A program made the translations under genes and the position numbers. The notes beneath the pieces are model-generated. The model was not told the DNA's origin and made no database searches. It worked only from the letters and a program-made list of their open reading frames with translations. Positions 52,074-58,902 of a stretch of DNA of 64,000 bases are shown here, in pieces. Origin of the DNA: Streptomyces sp. PsTaAH-137 (GTDB lineage Bacteria; Actinomycetota; Actinomycetes; Streptomycetales; Streptomycetaceae); assembly GCF_003259365.1 (NCBI RefSeq), contig NZ_QLLY01000004.1:496001-560000 (forward strand). The letters are read 5' to 3'. The first letter of the stretch is position 1; each line of letters starts with the position of its first letter.

Positions 52074-53356
52074 CACGCAGTCACCGCCGTCGCGCGCTCG
52101 GCGCGCAGGGTGTCGCGCAGCTTCCGGGCGTTCGCCGGGGATGTGCGCAGTTCGCGGCGGATGCCCTCGGCGGTCAGCTTGGCGTCCGGCCAACCGGCCG
52201 TGGCCGTGCGCGCTTCGGCGAGCAGTTCATCGAAGGTGCGCTTGGGGCGGGACGACTTCGCAGCTTCCGGGACCCGACCCGTCACACTGCGCGGGCGGGG
52301 CGATTCGGCCGGTACCGGCCGCAGCTCGATCGGGCGCGCCGGGAGCGACTCGATCGACTTGACGGGCTTGGCCGGAAGAGCCGACTTCAGGAAGCCGACG
52401 GCAACCGGTCGGGGCAGTTCTGTCACGTTCGGCGTGATCGGTGCGGGGATCGATACCGGCAGGTCAGCCATAGACCGATTCCTCTTGGTCTCGGTCGATT
52501 CCTCCGCATTCTTGGGGTCATCGACCGGGCGCTGTGCCTGGGCAAGAGCGGCGGCCGATCGAGTGGCCTTGCGGTAGAGATCGGGCGTCATGCCGGGAGC
52601 CGTGGCCCCGGTATGGATCTGCCATGCCCGCGCCCACGCCTGCTCGGTGGTCAGCGAACCGAAGGGCGCGGCGGACAGCAGCCGATCGGCGATCCGGGCG
52701 ACCCTGCGGTGATGCCAACGGCGGGTGCGGGTGTGACGCCCTCGTTCGCGCCGGTCGTCATCATCGGCGACCGCAGCCAGCGTGCACACCCACTGCCGGA
52801 TCTCGAACAGCAGCGGCCCGAACAGCGTGACTGCCGCAAGCCCCCACCCTGCCGTCGTCGCGTCCGTGCCGGACAGGTTCGGCAGGTGCGTGCCGTAGGT
52901 GTAGTTGATGGACGCGGCGAATCCGGCGGAGGCGACCACCAGCGCGCGCAGCAGCCACCGCACCCGTGCGGCCAGGTGCCGGGAGTCGGCGTAGGCAACC
53001 CCGGCGGCGACCACCCACGCCGTGCCCTCCAGGGCCAGCGGCAGGGGCAGCAGCATCGGCGAGATGCCCACGAAGTGCAGCACCTGAGCGGGCAGCGACG
53101 CGAGACCGGACGCCACGACCAGCGCCAGCGTGCCCCGCCGGTACACCTGCCCCGGCGTCAGAGACGCAGCACGACGAGCTGCCCGCTCCTGACGGCGATG
53201 CAGCCGAACCTCCCGGTCCCGCTCCTGATCGGCGCGGGCCTGCTCCCGCAGCCGGGCGGCCCGCTCATCGCCGGACCGCTCCCGCATCGCCCGGCGTTCC
53301 TCCGCTGCCGCAGCGTCCATGCGGCGCTGCTCGCGGTACTCGGCAACCGTGCTCAT
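52073..53356 (-). CDS. DUF2637 membrane protein of the AICE
   Basis: 427 residues. A charged Arg/Glu-rich N terminus (about 1-65) precedes the four-helix DUF2637 domain (YRRGTLALVVASGLASLPAQ, LHFVGISPMLLPLPLALEGT, LRALVVASAGFAASINYTYG, AGWGLAAVTLFGPLLFEIRQ) and a long cytoplasmic tail with a C-terminal helix-rich region (AKLTAEGIRRELRTSPANAR) that looks like a DNA-binding winged helix. DUF2637 proteins are nearly always in actinomycete conjugative elements and are proposed to assist transfer or spreading. ATGA coupling to the gene upstream. Confidence 0.85.
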   Translation of the reverse strand: MSTVAEYREQRRMDAAAAEERRAMRERSGDERAARLREQARADQERDREVRLHRRQERAARRAASLTPGQVYRRGTLALVVASGLASLPAQVLHFVGISPMLLPLPLALEGTAWVVAAGVAYADSRHLAARVRWLLRALVVASAGFAASINYTYGTHLPNLSGTDATTAGWGLAAVTLFGPLLFEIRQWVCTLAAVADDDDRRERGRHTRTRRWHHRRVARIADRLLSAAPFGSLTTEQAWARAWQIHTGATAPGMTPDLYRKATRSAAALAQAQRPVDDPKNAEESTETKRNRSMADLPVSIPAPITPNVTELPRPVAVGFLKSALPAKPVKSIESLPARPIELRPVPAESPRPRSVTGRVPEAAKSSRPKRTFDELLAEARTATAGWPDAKLTAEGIRRELRTSPANARKLRDTLRAERATAVTA

Positions 53357-53796
53357 GCCGCACCCCCGAGCGTGATCACGGTGGCCGTGATCAGCAGGAC
53401 CCCACCGATGCGGGTCAGGTCGATCGCGCGCTGTAGCGCGGTGAACTTGGTGACGGCGATGCGGGACAGGTTCGCGATGTCGGCGGCCGTGTCGGTGGCT
53501 ACCGCATCCCGGATCTGCTCCGGGGTGAGGGTGGCCCACAGGGGGAAGCCGTGCCGGCCGGACAGGTTCGGGCGGACCGAGGACAGCAGCAGCGTGGCGG
53601 CCCCGATCAGCACGGCGATACCGGCCAGGCCGGGAACGAGCGCCCAGGGGATGAGCGGCGCGTCCTTGCCCGCGCTCCACACGCCGGCCAGCACGGCGCC
53701 GATGAAGGCGAGCAGCAGACTCGCCTTGCTGTCGGTGCGCGTGATCTCCGCCTTCACCTCAGCGTGCGCGGCGGACAGGTCTCGTACGGCGCTCAT
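53353..53796 (-). CDS. PycTM-like small membrane protein (Pycsar effector family)
   Basis: 147 residues. A helix with EVKAEITRTDSKASLLLAFI (the TK/SKAS pattern), two closely spaced membrane helices (LLLAFIGAVLAGVWSA, VPGLAGIAVLIGAATLLL), a soluble loop and a final helix (GGVLLITATVITLG) match the two-plus-one-helix family now called Pycsar effector (PycTM), formerly annotated as integral membrane plasmid transfer protein. No pyrimidine cyclase gene is adjacent. In an AICE operon it is as likely to be a transfer or spread protein as a defence effector. Coupled on both sides by ATGA overlaps. Confidence 0.78.
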   Translation of the reverse strand: MSAVRDLSAAHAEVKAEITRTDSKASLLLAFIGAVLAGVWSAGKDAPLIPWALVPGLAGIAVLIGAATLLLSSVRPNLSGRHGFPLWATLTPEQIRDAVATDTAADIANLSRIAVTKFTALQRAIDLTRIGGVLLITATVITLGGAA

Positions 53797-54062
53797 GCGG
53801 CACCGCCCGCCTGCTCGGTGGTGCGGTTGAGGAGGGCGACGCGGGCGGCGAGCGCCCGGCGGCGGGCGCGGCGGATACGCCGGACGTCCAGCTCGTTCGG
53901 CGTGCGGTCGAGGGTGAGGATGTGCGCGTCGAGGAGGTCGACGTCCGCCAGGATGACGGGCATCTCGACGTCGATGGCGTCCAGCTCCGTTTTCGTGGGC
54001 TCCATCAAGTCGAAGCACTCGGCGGCAGTAACAGCGTCCTGAACAGTGACGATGTGGTCCAT
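53793..54062 (-). CDS. DUF6284-like small protein, first gene of the transfer operon
   Basis: 89 residues: MDHIVTVQDAVTAAECFDLM, EPTKTELDAIDVEMPVILAD, then two long helices ending in a very basic RRIRRARRRALAARVALLNR. The pattern matches the DUF6284 proteins that open such operons in Streptomyces elements. Function unknown; the helical charged shape could act as a coiled-coil adaptor. The operon seems to run from here through traB to the replication genes, with coupling overlaps at many junctions. Confidence 0.78.
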   Translation of the reverse strand: MDHIVTVQDAVTAAECFDLMEPTKTELDAIDVEMPVILADVDLLDAHILTLDRTPNELDVRRIRRARRRALAARVALLNRTTEQAGGAA

Positions 54063-54087
54063 GGGTCGTGTTCTCCCTAGCAGGTGG

Positions 54088-54139
54088 CAACGGCCCGAAC
54101 GAGCCCCCGGAGTAGCCGCTCCGGGGGCTCTCGCCGTTG
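54088..54139 (-). promoter_or_regulatory. Two-tier hairpin in the leader of the transfer operon
   Basis: GAGCCCCCGGAG at 54101-54112 pairs perfectly with CTCCGGGGGCTC at 54119-54130 around six bases, and outside it CAACGGC (54088-54094) pairs with GCCGTTG (54133-54139). It lies 26-77 bases upstream of the DUF6284 start on the transcribed side. Its strength suggests an attenuator or a terminator that limits entry into the operon. Confidence 0.6.
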
Positions 54140-54414
54140 ATGAAGTGGGTTGGTCGTGCGTGTCCCGGCCTGCGTTCGAGGCGTAGGCCCGTGGTCGGCC
54201 GGGCCGGGACTGTGAGTGCGCGACTCGGGATCGCGCGGTCCGTCTTTTCGACTCGGGGAGACGGGGCCCACCTATGCAGTTCTCAAGAGCGCCCCGAAGA
54301 GCACCGCGATCGCTCCTCGGTCAGTGCGGTAACCCCTGTTCAGGGCTCCCGTCCTCACGGGACTTACCGAGAGCTGCGCAGGCGGGAGCAACTCAAGGGA
54401 ATTGCACCGCTTGC

Positions 54415-54505
54415 TCAACTTGTTGGTACAAGCTGATGCAGTGATGCTGCACCCACGGACGGTGAGTCGTCAAGGGATTGGGGCCCACATGTACCAACAA
54501 GTTGA
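54415..54505. promoter_or_regulatory. GntR operators: 16-bp perfect inverted repeat pair
   Basis: TCAACTTGTTGGTACA at 54415-54430 is the exact reverse complement of TGTACCAACAAGTTGA at 54490-54505, 59 bases apart. Each half also holds the near-palindrome CTTGT-TGGT-ACAAG. The second site ends 22 bases before the gntR start, the first faces the divergent transfer operon. This is the expected control point for a KorSA/TraR-like repressor. Confidence 0.8.
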
Positions 54506-54527
54506 CCGAGTGCGTCATGATGGGGGC

Positions 54528-55301
54528 ATGAGCAAGCAGCCGAAGTACCGGCAGGTGGCCGATGCCCTGCGCCGAGAGATCGACAGCGGCACCTACGCGC
54601 CGGGCGCGCGGTTGCCGTCAGAGAGTGAGCTGATGAAGCGCTTTGACGCTTCGCGCAACACGGTCCGGAACGGCCTCAACCTCCTGGTCACCCAAGGGCT
54701 TGTCTCGGCGAGCCAGGGGCTGGGGTACGAGGTGCGGTCGCATGAGGTCTTCAAGCTGAACGCGTCGCGGTTCGAGAACCTGACCTTCCCTCAGAACGGA
54801 GACGCGTACAGCACCGACGTCACGAACGCCGGCCGCCGTCCGCACCAGACTTTCCGGGTAGAGATGACGCCCGCCTCTCCTGACGTCGCTGAACGGCTCA
54901 GGGTCGACACCGGATCGACCACGGTCCTGCGGTTCTGTCACCGATTCGTCGATGACGTGCCGTGGTCCACGCAGGCGACTTGGTACCCCGGATGGCTCGC
55001 AGAGCAGTCACCGCGGCTTGCTCAGCCGGGTGACATTGAGGAAGGGACCACTCGATACCTCGCGTCATTCGGCATCGAGCAGGTCGGCTACTTCGATGAG
55101 ATCGCCACGCGCATGCCGACTCCAGAGGAGGCGCGGCTCTTGGAAATCGGCGCTGGGGTGCCCGTGCTCCTCTGGACGCGCACTGGCTACTCGGAGGACC
55201 GCCCGATTCGCTGCACGGTCACGACCTTCCGGGGCGACCTCAACCAGATGAACTACGAGATCGGCAACCTGGCCGGCCGAGAAGAAAACGAGCCTCAGTG
55301 A
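54528..55301 (+). CDS. GntR/HutC family transcriptional regulator of the element
   Basis: 257 residues. An N-terminal GntR winged helix (YRQVADALRREIDSGTYAPG, RLPSESELMKRFDASRNTVR) is joined to a C-terminal UTRA ligand domain (TTVLRFCHRFVDDVPWSTQA, GVPVLLWTRTGYSEDRPIRC). This class includes KorSA/TraR repressors that hold replication and transfer genes of AICEs silent. The ATG at 54528 follows GATGGGGG; an in-frame upstream extension runs through the operator and is not used. Perfect inverted repeats at 54415 and 54490 are its probable targets, including its own promoter. Confidence 0.92.
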   Translation: MSKQPKYRQVADALRREIDSGTYAPGARLPSESELMKRFDASRNTVRNGLNLLVTQGLVSASQGLGYEVRSHEVFKLNASRFENLTFPQNGDAYSTDVTNAGRRPHQTFRVEMTPASPDVAERLRVDTGSTTVLRFCHRFVDDVPWSTQATWYPGWLAEQSPRLAQPGDIEEGTTRYLASFGIEQVGYFDEIATRMPTPEEARLLEIGAGVPVLLWTRTGYSEDRPIRCTVTTFRGDLNQMNYEIGNLAGREENEPQ

Positions 55302-55867
55302 AGATCTGCCTTGCGGAAGCGCACGACCTGGCCAAGCTGCTCGCCTTCCGGGAGGAGGCAGCAGCTTGGCTGTTGCAGCTCGGAAGCGATCAATGGCAGC
55401 GCCCGTATCCGGCAGACAGGCTGCTCGCCACCATTGAGGCCGGTCACGTCTTCATGCTGCGCGACGGGCACGTGACGGCGGCCACAATCACGTTGACCCC
55501 AGACGCCGAAGAAGGGCTCTGGACGGAAGAGGAGCTACGGGAGCCCAGCATGTTCGTCAACAAGCTCACGACGGGGCGCGAGTACGCCGGGCAGAACCTC
55601 GGCGGGCGCCTCTTGGACTGGGCCGGAGACCGAGCACACCGTGCCGGGGCGCGATGGCTCCGATTGGATGCTTGGACAACGAACGAGGCGCTACAGCGCT
55701 ACTACCTCGCACGGGGGTTCAGGCACGTTCGCACGGTCCGAGAGGGCGGGGCCGTGAACGGTGGCCCACGGGTTTCCGGATGGCTCGCGCAGCGTGAGAC
55801 GCGCTCAGCGGGACACGACTTTCACGACCTCACTCCACCGCCTGCGCGGCTCTCTTCAGCAGCTTGA
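55298..55867 (+). CDS. GNAT family N-acetyltransferase
   Basis: 189 residues. A GNAT core is seen: substrate-side helices (LLAFREEAAAWLLQLGSDQW), strand 4 (SMFVNKLTTGREYAGQNLGG with the Q/RxxGxG-like pyrophosphate loop), then RWLRLDAWTTNEALQRYYLA and RGFRHVRTV. The start GTG overlaps the gntR stop (GTGA). A GntR-GNAT pair is frequent in Streptomyces elements; the acetyltransferase may modify a small effector or protein linked to regulation, but the substrate is unknown. A strong terminator follows 20 bases after the stop. Confidence 0.88.
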   Translation: MKICLAEAHDLAKLLAFREEAAAWLLQLGSDQWQRPYPADRLLATIEAGHVFMLRDGHVTAATITLTPDAEEGLWTEEELREPSMFVNKLTTGREYAGQNLGGRLLDWAGDRAHRAGARWLRLDAWTTNEALQRYYLARGFRHVRTVREGGAVNGGPRVSGWLAQRETRSAGHDFHDLTPPPARLSSAA

Positions 55868-55887
55868 CGAATCAGTAGTGCGAAACA

Positions 55888-55922
55888 ACTTTGGCGCAAG
55901 GGCATCACCCTTGCGCCAAAGT
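55888..55922. terminator. Strong bidirectional terminator
   Basis: ACTTTGGCGCAAGGG at 55888-55902 pairs perfectly with CCCTTGCGCCAAAGT at 55908-55922 around CATCA. It separates the GNAT gene from the convergent HTH-ImmA/IrrE gene and serves both. Confidence 0.9.
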
Positions 55923-55937
55923 GAAAGTTGGGTGCCT

Positions 55938-56996
55938 CTACCCGCGAACCAGACGTAGACCTCGACGGCTCGGCGGCGAGATTTCATCTGCCAAATCATC
56001 TTCGGTCATGCCAATTACTTGGGCAAGCTCTCGGACCAAATAATCGTGTTCTTCTACATGAATGCGGAGCATCTCCTTGTACACCTGCGGCTCTTCCCGT
56101 TGCAGAGGAGCAGGTTCGCTTGTGAGATATCCCGCCTTGTTCATGTAGGCGTGGAGACTGCGTGAGCGCGCTGTCGAGATGATGCCCAGGTGCTCAGCCC
56201 GGATAATCAGTGACTGCATTGGCACTCGCCAGTACGGTTTGAGTGCGGCTGCTTTACGGACGTCGATGCCGCCGAGATCTTTAGAAATCTCGGCGGCTGG
56301 CATCAGAAGCTCTTCGGCGAAGGAGTCCGCTTCTTTTTCTGCGGTGTCACGAGGTGGTTCTCCCTCGTGCATAACCATGTGTCCGATTTCGTGAGCGAGT
56401 ACAAATCGCTGCCTCTCTGGGCTCAGCTCGCTGTTCAGTACGAACAGTGGGCCCGACCCTGGATGCCAAACGCTGATCGCGTTGATGCGATGGGTCTCGA
56501 AATCGCGAAGCACCACAGTTCCTCCTGCGGCTTCAACGATATTTACGAGATTTGGTACAGGACCCATGGGAAGGCGCCAGGCAGCACGAACACGGCGAGC
56601 CGCTTCTGCTGCTGTTTCGACGTCTTCGATGTCAATTCGCGGGATAGTGAGGGATGTGTCTACTGCGATCCCGTCACTCAGACGTACGAGCCGCATGCGA
56701 AGCAAGTTCACACGGGCCTGGATCTTACGAAGAGTCCGTTGGGAAAGACTCTGCTGCTTACGGTGAAAGAAGCTAGCGCTTCCAAAGCCGTAAACCTCTT
56801 CTTGCCAAGTCAGTAGATCCGGCGTCACCTTCAACACCTTTGCTACTTGAGGCACATCGGCCTCAGGCAAGGGGCGCAGCCCATTCTCAGCCTTGCTGAG
56901 AGTGGACTGCGCCAACCCAGTAGCCTTAGCAAGATCTTGCTGCGTAAGACCCTGCGCCTCCCGCGCCAAAATGAGCATGCGCGGATTGATTGTCAT
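55938..56996 (-). CDS. XRE helix-turn-helix plus ImmA/IrrE metallopeptidase domain protein
   Basis: 352 residues. The N-terminal Xre HTH (MLILAREAQGLTQQDLAKAT, GLAQSTLSKAENGLRPLPEA) is followed by a linker and an ImmA/IrrE-type zinc peptidase domain with FVLAHEIGHMVMHEGE and the third ligand in KEADSFAEELLMP. HTH-ImmA fusions act as antitoxins or as proteases that cleave a repressor. It is coupled to the upstream gene by ATGA. G+C content and codon choice are visibly lower than in the rest of the element, pointing to separate acquisition. With its partner it resembles toxin-antitoxin/defence pairs such as RosmerTA (recalled, not searched). Confidence 0.88.
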   Translation of the reverse strand: MTINPRMLILAREAQGLTQQDLAKATGLAQSTLSKAENGLRPLPEADVPQVAKVLKVTPDLLTWQEEVYGFGSASFFHRKQQSLSQRTLRKIQARVNLLRMRLVRLSDGIAVDTSLTIPRIDIEDVETAAEAARRVRAAWRLPMGPVPNLVNIVEAAGGTVVLRDFETHRINAISVWHPGSGPLFVLNSELSPERQRFVLAHEIGHMVMHEGEPPRDTAEKEADSFAEELLMPAAEISKDLGGIDVRKAAALKPYWRVPMQSLIIRAEHLGIISTARSRSLHAYMNKAGYLTSEPAPLQREEPQVYKEMLRIHVEEHDYLVRELAQVIGMTEDDLADEISPPSRRGLRLVRG

Positions 56997-57598
56997 TGGT
57001 TCTCGCTTGTCTCCTCCGCCGGCGCCTTCCGCGAGCTGCGGACGACTGGCCTTGGCCCATCTGCAGGCGACGTGGGCATCGGGATTGTAACCCCGCCCTG
57101 ACCCGCATCCGGGATGATTTCGATCGGCGCCCATATGTGTTCGCCGTCCAGCGTGCATGTGATCGCAAGCTGTTCTAGATCAAGCTCGAACCTGTCCAAG
57201 AGGTAGCCTGCAACCAAATGCGTCATAGGTTCGACTTCGTTGGCGTACTCCAAAGTCTGACCTTGAAAGGCTACCGCCTGACCAGTCCGAATACTGCTCG
57301 TCTTGAGCTTACGTCCTCGAAACTTCTTGAAGCGGATTGCGACACGATCGCGGATCTGAATAACGAGGAATCCGCGTTCCTCTCTAACCCGCACATGCTC
57401 GACAGCGAGAAACTGGTTTACGGCCTCAGTCTTGATGAAGTCATAAAGCACGTTCGCTCGCGAACGAGGCGACACATCAGCAGGCGACCCTTCCAGCGCC
57501 TTCAGCCAGTTTTGCCAGCGTTTCCAAGCGTTCCGGAAGCACTGGTCCAACTGGTCCTGATAGGGCTGGAGCAGCCGCACACACGAAGCCCTGTCCAT
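56993..57598 (-). CDS. Unknown partner of the HTH-ImmA/IrrE protein (candidate toxin or sensor)
   Basis: 201 residues from the ATG at 57598, which follows GGAAC and a possible TTGACG-17-CATGCT promoter; in-frame GTG and ATG starts exist at 57715 and 57739. The first 60 residues are helical and aromatic (LLQPYQDQLDQCFRNAWKRW), then a mixed alpha/beta part (VRVREERGFLVIQIRDRVAI) and a Pro-rich tail with basic end. No catalytic motif is obvious. Low G+C, position at the attR end and tight coupling to the HTH-ImmA gene suggest one functional module. Confidence 0.7.
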   Translation of the reverse strand: MDRASCVRLLQPYQDQLDQCFRNAWKRWQNWLKALEGSPADVSPRSRANVLYDFIKTEAVNQFLAVEHVRVREERGFLVIQIRDRVAIRFKKFRGRKLKTSSIRTGQAVAFQGQTLEYANEVEPMTHLVAGYLLDRFELDLEQLAITCTLDGEHIWAPIEIIPDAGQGGVTIPMPTSPADGPRPVVRSSRKAPAEETSENQ

Positions 57599-57839
57599 GG
57601 GCGTTCCGATTGGCACCCGAGCAGCATGGCAGGTTGCAGAACAGCCGTCAATTATTCCGAGTAAGATTCCAAGATCGATTGTCTCGAACGTGCGTTCCCC
57701 CTGTGAGTCTGTCACGCCGGGTGCGCTCGCTGCGTGCATAGGGCAGGGCCACGGCCAACCTCTGGCCACAGTGAGCGCCCGTAGAGCGGGATGTACGGAT
57801 AGCCGCTGGTCAACGCCCTGACGGACCCGTTCGCAGAGT

Positions 57840-57896
57840 GGTCTTGAAAACCGTCGTGGCGAGAGTCACCGTGGGTTCAAATCCCACACCCACCGC
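57840..57896 (+). repeat. attR, 57-bp core
   Basis: Exact copy of 43059-43115, carrying the tRNA-Ser 3' part without the 5' half; it cannot make a tRNA. It marks the right end of the element. The 57599-57839 stretch before it holds no further gene that I can support. Confidence 0.95.
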
Positions 57897-57905
57897 AGCA
57901 GGTGA

Positions 57906-57937
57906 GAAGGGGCGTTCCGGTTTCGGGGCGCCCCTTC
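57906..57937 (+). terminator. Original chromosomal terminator of tRNA-Ser
   Basis: GAAGGGGCG at 57906-57914 pairs with CGCCCCTTC at 57929-57937. It lies at the same distance past attR as the element's hairpin past attL and has a near-identical stem, so before integration it would have ended the tRNA transcript. Confidence 0.75.
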
Positions 57938-58262
57938 GGCGTGCCCCGGGGCGGACGGCCCTGGCCGCCGGGGAACTCCGTTGACCGCTGCGGACGGGGG
58001 CGGTTGGATGAGCGTGGGTCCCCGGGCGCCGGCAAGTTCGGGTGATCGGCCGACGGTTGCGCCTGCCTGGCTCCTGCGTGGAGCGGGGTACGTCTCATGA
58101 CGGGCACCGTCGGCCACTTCGCGTTCCCCGGGCGCCCGTTGTGACGCCGTGTCGGCCGGACTCCACCCGCCGGAGGGAACCCTTTCCCCCTCCGGAGGGG
58201 CGCGACCGCACCGCGGGGTGATCGTTCGTATCCCGGGGCCGGGCTCGTGGGTTGAGCACGGC
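57938..58262. other. Non-coding gap after the element
   Basis: 325 bases. The only structure seen is the perfect palindrome CCCCTCCGGAGGGG at 58187-58200. Open frames through the gap have no recognisable product. The promoter for the STAS gene is expected here. Confidence 0.5.
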
Positions 58263-58667
58263 GTGAGTAACGAAAGCATCCCTCCGATACTGTCCGCACC
58301 CACCGCCGTCGCCAGTGACACCGAGAGCATGAAGGAGGCGGGCAGCAGTACGCCCGGCGACATAATCATCCGGTCCTGCACCCTCGTGGGACGCGCCCTG
58401 TGGATCGAGCTCCAGGGCGAGATCGACCACCACAGCGCCCGACCGCTCAGGACGGTCCTGGCCGTGGGAGCCGTCCACGGCTGTCTGCACCTCGGTCTCG
58501 ACGCACGGCACGTCACCTTCGCCGATTCCGCCCTGCTCAGGGTCATCGACCGCTGGAGCCGCCACGGGCGCAGCCTCCACATCGGCCACTGCTCGCCCGC
58601 CGTCCGACGGCTCATGGAGGCCGCGCGCCGCGTCGGCCGGACGGCCACGGAGGGGGTGCCCCGGTGA
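58263..58667 (+). CDS. STAS domain anti-anti-sigma-like protein
   Basis: 134 residues. After a 40-residue leader the STAS fold is visible: ALWIELQGEIDHHSARPLRT, LHLGLDARHVTFADSALLRV and SLHIGHCSPAVRRLMEAARR. The Ser in ADSALL is at the position that SpoIIAB-type kinases phosphorylate. It would bind anti-sigma ATPases of the type encoded at 32657 and 39588. Start is a GTG at 58263; the ribosome-binding site is weak. The next small frame overlaps its stop. Confidence 0.82.
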   Translation: MSNESIPPILSAPTAVASDTESMKEAGSSTPGDIIIRSCTLVGRALWIELQGEIDHHSARPLRTVLAVGAVHGCLHLGLDARHVTFADSALLRVIDRWSRHGRSLHIGHCSPAVRRLMEAARRVGRTATEGVPR

Positions 58668-58837
58668 CGTTCACGATCCTGACCGTCGTACCTCTCGTGC
58701 TGTCCGTGGTGATCCTGCACTGGCCCGGGTGCGCGCCGAGCGGAGATCACCGCTCCCGCCCGGCCGGGCACGGCCGGGGAGGCTGTCCGGGGCCGGTTCA
58801 CGGAGCGCCGTCCGGAGGCCGGAGGGTGCGCGGGTAG
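58664..58837 (+). CDS. Possible small membrane protein overlapping the STAS gene
   Basis: 57 codons from a GTG that overlaps the STAS stop (GTGA). The N terminus VTFTILTVVPLVLSVVILHW is a clear hydrophobic helix; the rest is Gly/Arg/Pro-rich and could be noncoding-like. The overlap type matches coupled genes elsewhere in the window, but there is no other support. Confidence 0.35.
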   Translation: MTFTILTVVPLVLSVVILHWPGCAPSGDHRSRPAGHGRGGCPGPVHGAPSGGRRVRG

Positions 58838-58902
58838 CCCCTGACCGGTGCCGCCACCGTCCGCACTCCTTGCGAGAGGACGGTGGCGGCCCCGCGCGAG
58901 CC

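Larger units (their letters stand above)
43059..57896. mobile_element. Actinomycete integrative and conjugative element (AICE) in tRNA-Ser(UGA)
   Basis: The 14.8-kb segment is bounded by identical 57-bp copies of the tRNA 3' part. From the tRNA it carries int, xis, an octamer array, a DUF3631 ATPase, a small zinc protein, PrimPol, C5 methyltransferase, a membrane protein, a second octamer array, FtsK-like TraB, zincin, RRQRL zinc protein, DUF2637, PycTM-like and DUF6284 genes, then on the other strand a GntR regulator and GNAT gene, and next to attR an HTH-ImmA/IrrE gene with a partner. int/xis in a tRNA, a PrimPol-type replication module and a single FtsK-like transfer protein define AICEs such as pSAM2 relatives. 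All modules look intact, so it may be mobile. Confidence 0.93.

Noticed and set aside
43030..57896. CRISPR array as an explanation of the octamer repeats
   Set aside because: Repeat words are only eight bases, spacing is irregular, both orientations occur and no cas genes are present.
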